DNA of 64,000 nucleotides from an uncultured Porphyromonadaceae bacterium (lineage in GTDB: Bacteria > Bacteroidota > Bacteroidia > Bacteroidales > Muribaculaceae). The notes below the pieces were generated by a model. It was given only the letters and a program-made list of their open reading frames with translations, was not told where the DNA came from and made no database searches. The position numbers and the translations under genes were made by a program. Positions 53,169 through 62,800 of this stretch are shown piece by piece. The stretch is taken from NCBI GenBank assembly GCA_947175645.1, contig CAMWNP010000005.1:43761-107760 (forward strand), in the 5' to 3' direction. How positions within the stretch are numbered: position 1 is the stretch's first letter; every line of letters begins with the position of its first letter.

Positions 53169-54518
53169 ATGAAAAATTTCCGGTGTTGCTCACTTCTGCT
53201 TCTGGCACTGCTCGTCTATCTTCCCCTCCGGGCCCGGATTCTGCGTTTTCCGGGCAGTGAATATGCATCGGTGGCGGTTGAAATCCGCGACATAGCCTCG
53301 GGGCGGAAGATTGTGGCGGTGAATGCCGAAAAGATGATGACACCGGCAAGCACGGTGAAACTCGTCACGTCGGCGGCTGCATTATGCCGTTATGGTGCCG
53401 ACTACCGCTATTCAACCAATGCTGTTTTCTCAGGGGCCGTCACGGGCAGCGATGCCGTCGGAAACATTGTCATAAAGGGGGCGGGCGACCCCACTCTTTA
53501 CAGTTCACACTTTCCGGAAAACCAGCATTTTATCCATGATATTGTCCAATCGCTCCAGCAACTCGGCGTAAGGGAAATATGGGGCGATATAGTGCTTGAC
53601 GACCGCTCCATGCCTGACAGCGGACCTTACACCACCTGGCTCATAGAGGATGCGTTCTACGGCTACGGAACAGGCGTTTATTCATTCAACTTCCGCGACA
53701 ATACGTTCCGGCTGCGTCTTGACGACCTTTCCACCGATCCGAAGTTCTCTGAAGCCGAGATAGAGTATGACTACGTTGCCGGAGAGGAACTCAAGCCGTT
53801 CCACGGCGCGTTTTCTGACAGGTATATTCTCCGCGGGGATTCCCCCATGAACGCATCCGTCACCTTTCCTCACAGCAACCCGTTCGCGTCATTTGCCGAG
53901 GAACTCCGCTATGCGCTCGCCATGGGAGGAATACGGTTCACTAATGACTACCATGAACTGCCGGCTGCTACGGAAAAGTTTACGCTCGCCACCTACAGAT
54001 CGCCTGAAATGGTGGATATACTCAGGAGCCTGATGTTCCGCAGCGACAATATGATGGCTGAGGCCACGCTGCGAAATTTCGCACCGGGCGCCCCCCTGCA
54101 GGATGCTATCGACGTTGAGAAGGAAGTGCTCAAGGAGCATCTGGGGGTTGAGAACCGCTACGTCAGGATAATTGACGGAAGCGGGCTCACAAGAAAGAAT
54201 TTCGTATCCTGTTCCTATCTGGGCAACATCCTGTGCGCCATGGCCAAAAGCGGAATGGCTTCGGACTATCTGTCAGTCTTTCCCAAGGCGGGCGAACAGG
54301 GAACGGTGCGCCGGCTGATGGCCAAAACTCCCCTGAAAGGGCGGCTGGCTCTCAAATCGGGGAGTATGGGAGGAGTGCGTTGCCTTGCCGGTTATTTCCT
54401 TGATACGAAAGGGCGACCCGTGAAAACCGTGGTCGTTATGGTGAACGATTTCGTTGTGTCGTCGGCGGAGGTGAACAAGGCTATCGAAAAATATCTTATG
54501 ACTGAATTATTGAAGTAA
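53169..54518 (+). CDS. dacB: D-alanyl-D-alanine carboxypeptidase/endopeptidase (PBP4 family)
   Basis: A 449-residue periplasmic penicillin-binding protein of family S13 that trims or cleaves peptidoglycan cross-links. The start at 53169 (MKNFRCCSLLLLALLVY) opens the signal peptide; a longer frame overlapping the previous gene is rejected. Active-site motifs are SxxK in TPASTVKLVTSAAAL, SxN in RSDNMMAEA, and KSG in ALKSGSMGGVR. The insert domains between the SxxK and SxN motifs have normal length. It follows the GT2 stop by one base and so may be co-transcribed with the exopolysaccharide genes. Confidence 0.94.
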   Translation: MKNFRCCSLLLLALLVYLPLRARILRFPGSEYASVAVEIRDIASGRKIVAVNAEKMMTPASTVKLVTSAAALCRYGADYRYSTNAVFSGAVTGSDAVGNIVIKGAGDPTLYSSHFPENQHFIHDIVQSLQQLGVREIWGDIVLDDRSMPDSGPYTTWLIEDAFYGYGTGVYSFNFRDNTFRLRLDDLSTDPKFSEAEIEYDYVAGEELKPFHGAFSDRYILRGDSPMNASVTFPHSNPFASFAEELRYALAMGGIRFTNDYHELPAATEKFTLATYRSPEMVDILRSLMFRSDNMMAEATLRNFAPGAPLQDAIDVEKEVLKEHLGVENRYVRIIDGSGLTRKNFVSCSYLGNILCAMAKSGMASDYLSVFPKAGEQGTVRRLMAKTPLKGRLALKSGSMGGVRCLAGYFLDTKGRPVKTVVVMVNDFVVSSAEVNKAIEKYLMTELLK

Positions 54519-54536
54519 AATCTGAATAAGAAAAAT

Positions 54537-55448
54537 ATGGAAACTCTGGAAAAACTCTGGTTACTCTCGGCCGAACTTGAAGGCACTGTATTGATGATGA
54601 GAAAGAAAGGGGTGGAACTCAATCCGGTTGCACGCGCATTTCTCGGCAGTAAAGTTGCTCAGATTCAGGACCTTCTGAGTCAGGATGACACTGCAATGCA
54701 ACCTGCGGAACTTGCTGTGACCGATGTGGTTGATAAGGCGGTATGTGATGAGCAACCGGCTGAGGCCCTGGCTGAGGCAGCCGAGTTCGAGGAGCGTGAG
54801 GATGCCGGTGAACCCGCGGAAACCTGTGAGTCTGCCGAAGCCGCTGTGGAAGCATCAGCCGATGACGATATCCATGGTGACGTGAAGGCGGATTCCGAAG
54901 CCGTAGAAGAGCACCGGAGTGAAGATGAGTGGTCACGGTCTGACCCTGAAGCGGAAGCCGAGGACCTGATGTCCGAGGCGGAGGAGCAGGAAACGGAAAA
55001 TGCCGCGCCTGAACCATCCTGCGCGGAGCAAGGCTGTTCTGTCGCCACGGAAGAAGCCACCGAGCCTGTTTACGCTGAGCAACAGGTGGAGTCGCCACAG
55101 CAGACAGCCCACAGTGAGCCTGAACCTGCGGCGGTGGAGGAGACTCCGCAGCCCACGGTTGCCGCTACGAAGCCTGAGTCGGACCAGGTGGTGCGACTGG
55201 ATGAAAAACTTGCCCGACACACATCACGTGACATCTACAAGGCCTTCACCATCAATGACAAGTTCCGTTTCCGCCGCACGCTTTTCGGAAACAACTCGTC
55301 GCAATACAACGAGGCTCTCGACCTTATTTCACAGATGGACGGATACGCCGACACGGCTGAATATTTCTTCAACCAGTATGGCTGGAAGCCCGATGACGAG
55401 AATGTCAAAGCCTTCATGGAGATTGTCAGGAAACATTTCGGCCAATGA
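54537..55448 (+). CDS. Conserved acidic protein with helical C-terminal domain
   Basis: A 303-residue protein of unknown function. Residues 1-45 form a small conserved head (LEKLWLLSAELEGTVLMMRK). Residues 50-215 are a low-complexity linker rich in Glu and Ala with some Pro. Residues 220-303 form a compact helical domain (SRDIYKAFTINDKFRFRRTL, then ALDLISQMDGYADTAEYFFN) recognised from memory in other Bacteroidales. It has no signal peptide. It lies 18 bases after dacB, and its stop overlaps the rsmI start, so it is part of a stable gene order. It may be a cytoplasmic adaptor. Confidence 0.75.
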   Translation: METLEKLWLLSAELEGTVLMMRKKGVELNPVARAFLGSKVAQIQDLLSQDDTAMQPAELAVTDVVDKAVCDEQPAEALAEAAEFEEREDAGEPAETCESAEAAVEASADDDIHGDVKADSEAVEEHRSEDEWSRSDPEAEAEDLMSEAEEQETENAAPEPSCAEQGCSVATEEATEPVYAEQQVESPQQTAHSEPEPAAVEETPQPTVAATKPESDQVVRLDEKLARHTSRDIYKAFTINDKFRFRRTLFGNNSSQYNEALDLISQMDGYADTAEYFFNQYGWKPDDENVKAFMEIVRKHFGQ

Positions 55449-56164
55449 GCGGTAAACTTTACATTGTTCCCACACCCGTGGGGAATCTGGAGGATATGGC
55501 GCCCCGGTCGCTTGAAATCCTGCGCTCGGTTCAGATGATACTGTGTGAGGACACCCGCACGAGCGGCGTGCTGCTGAAGCACTTCGGCATCACCACCCCC
55601 ACGGCCAGCCATCACAAGTTCAACGAGCATGAATCGGTAGCCGGAGTTATCAGCATGCTCCGTTCAGGTCAGAATCTCGCGCTGGTGTCAGATGCAGGCA
55701 CTCCCGCCATTTCCGACCCCGGATTCCTGCTTGTCCGCGCCTGTCGCGCCGAAGATATCGAGGTGGAGACCGTTCCCGGACCCACCGCCTTTGTGCCCGC
55801 ATTGGTCAACTCCGGTCTGCCATGCGAGCGGTTTGTGTTCGAAGGATTTCTGCCCCTGAAGAAGGGCAGGGCTTCCCGATTGGCTGAACTCGCCACCGAT
55901 TCACGCACGTTCATTTTATACGAGTCGCCTGTCAGGCTGCTTAAAACCCTGCAGCAACTTGCCGAAGTTTGCGGGGCTGACCGTGAGGTATCCGTGAGCC
56001 GCGAAATATCCAAACTCCACAACCAAACCCACAACGGAACGCTCCGTGAACTCGTGGAGCACTTCACCGTGAACATTCCGCGCGGTGAGATTGTTATAGT
56101 CGTAGCGGGGTTGAAGCCAGACACCGTAAAGGTGCACAGAAACAAATACAAAACTGACGATTAA
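55445..56164 (+). CDS. rsmI: 16S rRNA cytidine-1402 2'-O-methyltransferase
   Basis: A 239-residue tetrapyrrole-methylase-fold enzyme that methylates the ribose of C1402 in the ribosomal P site. Signatures are YIVPTPVGNLEDMAPRSLEI, LCEDTRTSGVLLKHFGI, VSDAGTPAISDPGFLLVRA, and the C-terminal ISKLHNQTHNGTLRELVEHF. At 239 residues it is slightly short compared with E. coli, lacking part of the tail. The ATG overlaps the previous gene by four bases. Confidence 0.95.
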   Translation: MSGKLYIVPTPVGNLEDMAPRSLEILRSVQMILCEDTRTSGVLLKHFGITTPTASHHKFNEHESVAGVISMLRSGQNLALVSDAGTPAISDPGFLLVRACRAEDIEVETVPGPTAFVPALVNSGLPCERFVFEGFLPLKKGRASRLAELATDSRTFILYESPVRLLKTLQQLAEVCGADREVSVSREISKLHNQTHNGTLRELVEHFTVNIPRGEIVIVVAGLKPDTVKVHRNKYKTDD

Positions 56165-56187
56165 TCACAAATTTCAATAAAATCATT

Positions 56188-57078
56188 ATGAAAAAAATCT
56201 TCATGAATCTGGCGATAGGGACGTTCGCTGTCGCACTCGCCTCAGGTGCGCTCATGACGTCATGCGGCTCAGGCGCTGACACAGAATCTGCTACACAGCA
56301 AGGAATGACCACGCGTGACTCACTGGAAATAGCCCTGGCAAATCAGGACAGCCTCCTGGTGCTGATGAATGACATTTCCGAGGATATGATGCAGATCAAG
56401 AGCATGGAAAACCTCCTTGCGTCAACCTCAAACCTCAGTGGCGAGACCACTTCCCGGCGCGACCAGATCCGCAACGACATGAAGGCCATACAGCAGGCGC
56501 TCCAGGACCGCCGCCAGCGCCTTGAAGAAATGGAGGCGAAACTGAAAAACTCAAACGGCTCCAACGCCCTGCTCCAGAAGTCAATCGAGACCCTCAAACA
56601 GCAGATAGCCATGCAGGAAGAAACCATAACCGGACTGCGCAACGAACTGGCAAAAGCCAATATCGTAATCGGCAACCTTACTGACAAAGTTGACTCACTC
56701 AACTCCAAAGTCACTGTGGCTCAGGAAGAAATCAAACAGAAAGAACAGGTCAACAATGAACTCAGCAACGAAATCAACACCGTTTACTATGCCGTGGGCA
56801 CAGGCAAGGAACTCAAGAACTCCGGTCTGCTCAAAAACGGCGGATTCCTCCGTGGTGCAAAAATCAACCCCGCTGACTTCGACGCCAAACTCTTCATCAA
56901 GGGTGACAAGCGCACTCTCCAAACCATTCCTCTTTATTCAAAGAAGGCCAAGGTGATGACTCCTCAGCCTGAAAGTTCCTACAAAATCGATGAGGTTGAC
57001 GGTCAGAAGGTGCTCACCATCCTCAACCCCACTCAGTTCTGGAACCAGTCACCTTATCTGGTTATCAAAACCGACTGA
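56188..57078 (+). CDS. Coiled-coil periplasmic lipoprotein, function unknown
   Basis: A 296-residue predicted lipoprotein (signal segment ends LMTSCGS). Residues about 35-200 are a long coiled coil with regular heptads (LQKSIETLKQQIAMQEETIT; DKVDSLNSKVTVAQEEIKQK). The C-terminal 90 residues form a beta-rich domain ending FWNQSPYLVIKTD, a module I recognise as recurring in Bacteroidales. It ends in a strong intrinsic terminator. It may be an envelope spacer or partner protein; no enzyme motif is visible. Confidence 0.75.
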   Translation: MKKIFMNLAIGTFAVALASGALMTSCGSGADTESATQQGMTTRDSLEIALANQDSLLVLMNDISEDMMQIKSMENLLASTSNLSGETTSRRDQIRNDMKAIQQALQDRRQRLEEMEAKLKNSNGSNALLQKSIETLKQQIAMQEETITGLRNELAKANIVIGNLTDKVDSLNSKVTVAQEEIKQKEQVNNELSNEINTVYYAVGTGKELKNSGLLKNGGFLRGAKINPADFDAKLFIKGDKRTLQTIPLYSKKAKVMTPQPESSYKIDEVDGQKVLTILNPTQFWNQSPYLVIKTD

Positions 57079-57107
57079 TAGAATTCTATCTCACATACCC
57101 CATACAG

Positions 57108-57143
57108 GATGCCGTGCTCAGCAAAGCGCGGCATCTTTTTTTT
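57108..57143 (+). terminator. Intrinsic terminator after the coiled-coil lipoprotein gene
   Basis: GATGCCGTGCT pairs with AGCGCGGCATC around a short loop (57108-57135), followed by eight T. Confidence 0.85.
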
Positions 57144-57158
57144 CAAGTTGTCATGACC

Positions 57159-57390
57159 GGGGGCGTCCTGAATAGGACGCCGATTTTTCGTAACCCGGTA
57201 CGCTTGCTGCCTGTCGGTAAATCATGAGTAGTCAGGGCTGGGGGCGTCCGGCTGAGGACGCCGATTATATCACTCATGCATCCCGTCCGCACCTGTCAGT
57301 TGTGCCGGAGGCACAATATCGTTAGAAACCCCGTACCGAAGGTGCGGGGGATGTGGATCCAACACTACATCGGCGTCCCGGAAGGACGCT
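57159..57390. repeat. Cluster of five small palindromes (REP-like)
   Basis: Three copies of GGCGTCC-loop-GGACGCC lie at 57162-57181, 57243-57262 and 57372-57390 (the last with one change). Between them are TGTGCC-gga-GGCACA (57301-57315) and CCCCGTACC-gaa-GGTGCGGGG (57329-57349). The second and third are also preceded or followed by shared bases. No gene is present. This looks like a block of REP/BIME elements. No RAYT transposase gene is in the window. Confidence 0.75.
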
Positions 57391-57761
57391 GTTGTTCTTC
57401 CCCTGCACGTCCTTGACAGAACGCATTAAACCAATATATGTGACATTAATTGCAATTTCTGCAACATAAATCCCACAAATAAAATAAAAGTAAATAAAAT
57501 TAAACTGAAAAAAAGTTTATTCTTACTCCGTTCCTGTTTTAGTGAGATTTTTCTTCTTCACATCCGATTAGACCGGGTCTTAGTCACACACACACGTGCC
57601 ATCAACATGATTATCTGAAAAAAATAAAAAAATTCCGTATATTTAGGGATTGTTAAAACCCACCTCCCCTATAAGTCTAACTACCTGATAATCAGATAAG
57701 ATAAAACAAGGGGGCGAGTGTTAAATGTAAGAATTCAAGCGGAGGGGTGTGTGATAAATAA
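57391..57761. other. AT-rich intergenic region before the replication-like genes
   Basis: About 370 bases without a gene I can support. It contains homopolymer A runs, a small palindrome (ctgataatcag, about 57686-57696) and the promoter of the next gene at its end. No iteron or DnaA-box array was recognised, so an origin is not claimed. Confidence 0.4.
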
Positions 57762-57794
57762 TTGTCGGAAAAGCCGTTTCAGGCCGTATCTTTG
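57762..57794 (+). promoter_or_regulatory. Promoter of the DUF4373-DnaC pair
   Basis: TTG at 57762-57764, 22 bases, then TATCTTTG at 57787-57794. The leader would be only about 10-15 bases before the ATG at 57811. Confidence 0.6.
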
Positions 57795-57810
57795 CATAAA
57801 AAAATAAATC

Positions 57811-58602
57811 ATGGCAGGACGTCCCAGAAAAACAGGACTTGACTACTTCCCCTTCGGCATAGATTTTTTCAACGACGAGAAAATCATCTGCATAGGCGCC
57901 GAATTCGGCATGGCCGGCGAACTGACCGCCGTCAAACTGCTCTGCGCCATCTATTCACAAGGCTACTTCATCCGATGGACCGAAGCGATGCGCTTCAAAA
58001 TACTGCGCCAACTCCCCGGAGTTGAGCCCGAAACACTTGACCGCATCATCCAGAGGCTCATAAAATGGGAATTTTTCAACAAGGAAATGTTTGAAAATGA
58101 GCAGATTCTCACCTCCGAAGCCATCCAGCGCCGCTATTTCGAGATAATGCGCCGATGCATGAAACAGACTGACTACGAATATCTTCTGCTTGATTCCGTA
58201 GAGATCGGCTTCAAAACACCGGCAGCCGGAAAAGCAGATGGAGCACAGACCGAAGCCGTCACCGGGGAACAACCCCGCACCCCTGCGGCTCCCCAACAGG
58301 CTAAGTCACCGCAAACACCATCCCCCGAGCAGGTGGAGGAATATTTCCGCAACCACCCTGACAGACCTCAGCAGTGGCAACCACAGTCACAACTGTTCTA
58401 CAGCCACTACACCGCCGCCGGATGGCGCGCCGGAAACGGATCACCCATAATGAACTGGCAGTCAAAGGCCGACTACTGGATTCTCAAGGAGAACCAGAAA
58501 ACACGTGCACCTGCCGCCGCTGCTGATCGTTACGAGCGCCGCAGGGGAGTGGAGCCTTCAGCCAAAAGCCGAACCGGTTTCCACGGAACATTTGATATAT
58601 GA
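57811..58602 (+). CDS. DUF4373 (Lin1244-like) replication-initiation-type protein
   Basis: A 263-residue protein. The N-terminal 115 residues match the Lin1244/Lin1753 N-terminal domain (GLDYFPFGIDFFNDEKIICI, then AVKLLCAIYSQGYFIRWTEA), a winged-helix fold found in DnaD-like phage replication proteins. A Pro/Gln-rich linker (about 140-175) precedes a short C-terminal helical part (NWQSKADYWILKENQ). With the DnaC-like gene 15 bases downstream it forms a primosome-type pair. There are no phage structural or integrase genes nearby, so it is either a resident chromosomal pair or a fragment of an old mobile element. Confidence 0.82.
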   Translation: MAGRPRKTGLDYFPFGIDFFNDEKIICIGAEFGMAGELTAVKLLCAIYSQGYFIRWTEAMRFKILRQLPGVEPETLDRIIQRLIKWEFFNKEMFENEQILTSEAIQRRYFEIMRRCMKQTDYEYLLLDSVEIGFKTPAAGKADGAQTEAVTGEQPRTPAAPQQAKSPQTPSPEQVEEYFRNHPDRPQQWQPQSQLFYSHYTAAGWRAGNGSPIMNWQSKADYWILKENQKTRAPAAAADRYERRRGVEPSAKSRTGFHGTFDI

Positions 58603-58617
58603 CAATGAAATGATAAT

Positions 58618-59340
58618 ATGAAACTGACACGACAGATCAATTTTCAAAACGTTGAGGCACTGAGCCGGATGTTCCGGTCGGAACGTGCCTCCCTGGAACG
58701 CCTGACATTCGAAATTCCGGTCAATGATGCCGCAAACGGAATCTATGCCGCCATGAAGGCTGAAGTAGAACGCCGCGGCGGCAGAATGTCACTCGATGAA
58801 CAAACCAGGCAGCACATCCTCCGGGCCGCACTCTGGCTGACCGATGCCACCGCTCCTCCCGGACTGATGCTGTGCGGGCTCTGCGGAAACGGAAAGACCA
58901 CCCTGGCACGAGCCCTCGCAACTCTCATTGAGTTCATCACCGAAAAGGAAATGAGTTTTTCAAACCGCTGCGTGATGAAATTCCAGACTGCCAGAAACAT
59001 CTGCCGCCTGTGTGCCGCAGGTGAGAAATACAAGGAGGAGAGCGCCGTTTTCCGCTCATTGTTCCATGAACCCATGCTGATTATCGACGATCTGGGACAG
59101 GAGCCTCAGGAGGTTGTGGTCTACGGCATGGTCCACAACCCCATAGTGGATCTGATCACGGAGCGCTATGACCGCCGGCTAATGACCGTCATCACCTCTA
59201 ACCTGGAAACGGAGGATATCCGCCGCATCTACGGCGAGCGGCTCTTTGACCGCATGAAGGAGATGTTCGTGCCCGTGATCTTTGAGAACGAATCGTTCAG
59301 GAAAATGGCGGTTCTGGACATGGACAGGGGGAAACCGTAG
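58618..59340 (+). CDS. DnaC-like ATPase (helicase loader type)
   Basis: A 240-residue AAA+ ATPase of the IstB/DnaC group. Walker A is GLCGNGKTTLARALA, Walker B MLIIDDLGQEPQ, sensor 1 VITSNLETEDI, and the arginine-finger/sensor 2 part YGERLFDRMKEMFV. The N-terminal 70 residues would contact the helicase or the DUF4373 partner. The pair resembles phage helicase loaders. It ends near a strong bidirectional terminator. Confidence 0.87.
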   Translation: MKLTRQINFQNVEALSRMFRSERASLERLTFEIPVNDAANGIYAAMKAEVERRGGRMSLDEQTRQHILRAALWLTDATAPPGLMLCGLCGNGKTTLARALATLIEFITEKEMSFSNRCVMKFQTARNICRLCAAGEKYKEESAVFRSLFHEPMLIIDDLGQEPQEVVVYGMVHNPIVDLITERYDRRLMTVITSNLETEDIRRIYGERLFDRMKEMFVPVIFENESFRKMAVLDMDRGKP

Positions 59341-59402
59341 GCACGGAGGTAGAGAGAGTGTGTGTTTGACCCAGTGCCCTGCATCCCCCCCCTCCGGACA
59401 TG

Positions 59403-59454
59403 AAAAGGCTGTGTCAGTAATCACCCGTATTCCGGGAGTCTGACACAGCCTTTT
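59403..59454. terminator. Bidirectional terminator between the DnaC-like gene and trxA
   Basis: AAAAGGCTGTGTCAG (59403-59417) pairs perfectly over 15 bases with 59440-59454, ending in TTTT. The core tgtgtca resembles the hairpins of repeats A-C, but the rest of that repeat is absent. No coding gene is seen between 59455 and trxA. Confidence 0.85.
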
Positions 59455-59551
59455 AACGTCAGCAAGGTCCGTATGAGAAGCGCGCCGCACTTACGCCGCA
59501 TGAGCGCATCCCGTAATCACCTTTCACTTCGCCTGACAGCCGTGAAGTGAT

Positions 59552-59875
59552 TCAGAGAGCAAGCAGTTCCTTGATCTTTTCCTCAATTTTGGCGCGTGAC
59601 TGACTGCCGCTGAGACGTATGGGCGCAGGTTTGCCGTTTTTGAAGAAAAGAAGGGTGGGGAGCCCCATGATGCGGTAGTCAGTGGCGAACGAACTTTCTT
59701 CGTCGCAGTTATATTTGCCTATTATCACCTCCTCCTTATACTGCTCGGCAAGTTCTTCAATGATGGGGCCCATTGCCATGCAGGGGCTGCACCAGGTTGC
59801 CCAGAAGTCAACGATTACGGGTTTGCCCGATGCAATGATTTCTTCAATGTTCTGATCTGTAAATTCTTGTGCCAT
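59552..59875 (-). CDS. trxA: Thioredoxin with CSPC active site
   Basis: A 107-residue cytosolic thioredoxin. The start at 59875 (MAQEFTDQNIEEII) is preferred; the longer frame would overlap dnaE. The fold is complete: PVIVDFWATWCSPCMAMGPI carries the active site and GLPTLLFFKNGKP the cis-Pro. The active site reads Cys-Ser-Pro-Cys instead of the usual Cys-Gly-Pro-Cys, which may shift the redox potential. It follows dnaE by 22 bases, in one operon. Confidence 0.93.
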   Translation of the reverse strand: MAQEFTDQNIEEIIASGKPVIVDFWATWCSPCMAMGPIIEELAEQYKEEVIIGKYNCDEESSFATDYRIMGLPTLLFFKNGKPAPIRLSGSQSRAKIEEKIKELLAL

Positions 59876-59897
59876 TGTTAGTTGGTTTATAGTTGTG

Positions 59898-62800
59898 TTA
59901 TGTTTCAAAATTATAGTCAAGTTCCATGTCATCCAGCAGCATGGCCAGATTCTTTGTCAGCGGAATGCGCGCCGAAGAGTTCATTTTCACTGAACGGCCT
60001 ATGGCGTGATCCACTATGGTCAGTGACAGGGTGCCCGTTTTGTCACCCTTCAGGTCACGGATGCTCTTGAGCAGTTCCACCTGGGTGCCCGGCATGTCGG
60101 CCGGAATTGAAATGTTCACCCCCTTGATCAGTTTCCCCTGCACGTTTGTCAGCAGGTCGATGCTCCCTATGGTGAACCTCAGGTCACTGTTGGCGAACCG
60201 GCGGGTATATGCCCCGGTGATGATCAGCGACGTGCCAGGCTCGCCATAATTGGAGAATTTGTAGTAATCCTGTCCGAACAGCCTTATCTCCATGCTCCCC
60301 GTGAGGTCCTCTATCTTGATGATGCCATACTTGTCGCCACGCTTGGTGTTGCCTGACTTGAAGTCCGTCACCATGCCACCTATATAATAAGTAAGGTTTT
60401 CCTCAGGCTGACGCTCCGTGAAATCCTTGATTGACGTACACCCGTAGCGCAGTTCCATGTAATACGGATCCAGCGGGTGAGCCGACAGATACATTCCCAC
60501 CAACTCACGCTCCTTCTCGAGTTTAACCGCCGGAAGCCACTCCACAGCCGGCTTGAACGACGGACGTCCCGCGCAGTCCAGCGACGGATCATCGCCGAAA
60601 AGCGACGCCTGACTCTGCATCTTTGACTGCTGATACTGCTGACCGTAGCGCAGAAGCACCTCCGCAAACGATTCGTCACGGATGTTTTTCTCCATGTAAT
60701 CCTCCCGCTTGATCTCCTGAAAACAGTCAAACGCACCCGAAAGGGCCAGCGCCTCGAACGTCTTGCGGTTAACCGCCTGCGACGGCACTCGCTCCACAAA
60801 GTCATACACCGAGTCAAACGGCCCGTTGCTGTCACGTTCACGGATGATCTGCGCCACTACATTCTCGCCCACACCCTTGATAGCCGACAGCCCGAAACGG
60901 ATGTCACCCTTCTTGTTCACACCGAAGTTGCTGAAACTATCATTGATGTCAGGACCCTTGACCGGTATGTGCATCGACTTGCACTCATCCATGAAAACGG
61001 TGAGTTTAGTGGAATTCGTGCGGTTACGGCTCAGCACCGCCGCCATATACTCGGCCGGATAGTTGGCCTTGAGCCATGCCGTCTGGAACGCCACCCAACT
61101 GTAGCACGTGGCATGCGACTTGTTGAACGCATAGGAGGCGAACTTCTCCCAGTCGGCCCAGATCTTCTCAAGAGTCTTCGCATCATAGCCGTTCTTCTGA
61201 CCCCCCTCCAGGAATTTCCCCTTCAGATGGTTCATCTTCTCAATCAGTTTCTTACCCATGGCCTTGCGCAGAGTGTCGCTCTCCCCACGGGTGAAATTGG
61301 CCAGCAGACGCGACAGAAGCATCACCTGCTCCTGATAGACCGTCACGCCGTAGGTGTCCTTCAGATATTTCTCCATCACCGGAATGTCATACACAATGGG
61401 CGACTGACCGTGCTTGCGCGCTATGAAGTCAGGAATATATTCCATAGGCCCCGGACGGTAGAGCGCGTTCATCGCAATCAGGTCCTCGAACGTCGACGGC
61501 TGCAACTCACGCAGATACTTCTGCATCCCCGCGCTTTCAAACTGAAACGTGCCCGTGGTCTGACCGTTGCAGTAAAGTTGATAAGTCTTGGGGTCATCGA
61601 TGGGGATGGTGTCAATGTCAACCTCAATCCCCCGCGTGTTCTTGATGTTTTCCACCGCCTCCTTGATGATAGAGAGTGTCTTGAGCCCCAGAAAGTCCAT
61701 TTTTATCAGACCCGTTTCCTCAATCACACGCCCCTCATACTGCGTCACCAGTTGCTTCCCGTTCTTGGGGTCGCTCTTATCCTCGGCAGTCGACACAGGC
61801 ACCCAGTCGGTGATGGCGTCGCGGCAGATGATCACACCGCACGCATGCACACCCGTGTTCCGCACGTTACCCTCCAGTTCCTTCGCATATTTCAGCGTCT
61901 GGGTCAGCGTAGTGTTCGAACTCGCCAGTTCCGGGCGGAACTCCGGAACATGCTCATAACAGTTTTTCAGCGTAGGCTTCAGTTCCTTGCCGTCAACCAC
62001 AGGCATGTGGTCAGGAATAAGTTTCGTCAGACGGTCACTCTCTGACAGCGGCAGTTGCTCCACTCGCGCCACATCCTTGATGGCCGACTTCGCCGCCATC
62101 GTGCCGTAGGTGATGATATGGGCAACCTTCTCCTCACCGTACTTCTCTGTCACATAGCGCAATACGTCCGCTCGCCCGTCATCATCGAAATCAATGTCGA
62201 TATCAGGCAGCGAAATACGGTCAGGATTCAGGAAACGCTCGAACAGCAGGTCATAGCGCACAGGGTCAATCTGAGTGATCCCCAGGCAGTAAGCCACACA
62301 CGACCCTGCCGCAGAACCACGCCCCGGACCCACACTGACCCCTAACTCCGTTCGCGCAACATTGATAAAGTCCTGTACTATAAGGAAGTAGCCCGGAAAA
62401 CCCATCGTCTTCATAATGTGGAGTTCAAACTTTATGCGCTCCCTGATCTCATCCGTCAGTTGCTCACCGTAGCGGCGTTGCGCACCCTTGTAGGCCAGTT
62501 TCGCAAGATAATCCGCCTCAAACTTGATGCGGTAAAGTTTGTCATAACCTCCCAACTTCTTGATTTTAGCCTCCGCATCCTCCTGACTGAGCACCACATT
62601 CCCGTTTTCATCCCTGGTGAACTCGTCAAACAACTCTTTCTCCGTGATGCGGCTGCGGTACTCGGCCTCCGTCCCGAACTCCTCAGGAATCGCAAAGTTA
62701 GGCATAATCGGCTCATGGTCAATGCTGTAGGTCTCAACCTTATCATATATCTCCATAGTGTTGCTCAAAGCCTCCGGAATGTCACTGAAAATCTCGTTCA

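Noticed and set aside
57159-57390. CRISPR array
   Set aside because: The palindromes are irregularly spaced and of several types, and no cas genes are present.
57391-57810. Replication origin near the DnaC-like gene
   Set aside because: AT-rich, but no DnaA boxes or iterons were recognised.
57811-59340. Prophage
   Set aside because: Only two replication-like genes; no integrase, capsid, tail or lysis genes within the window.
60969-62045. 358-codon plus-strand frame inside dnaE
   Set aside because: Antisense shadow of a highly conserved polymerase gene; His/Arg/Leu-rich, as expected for a shadow.
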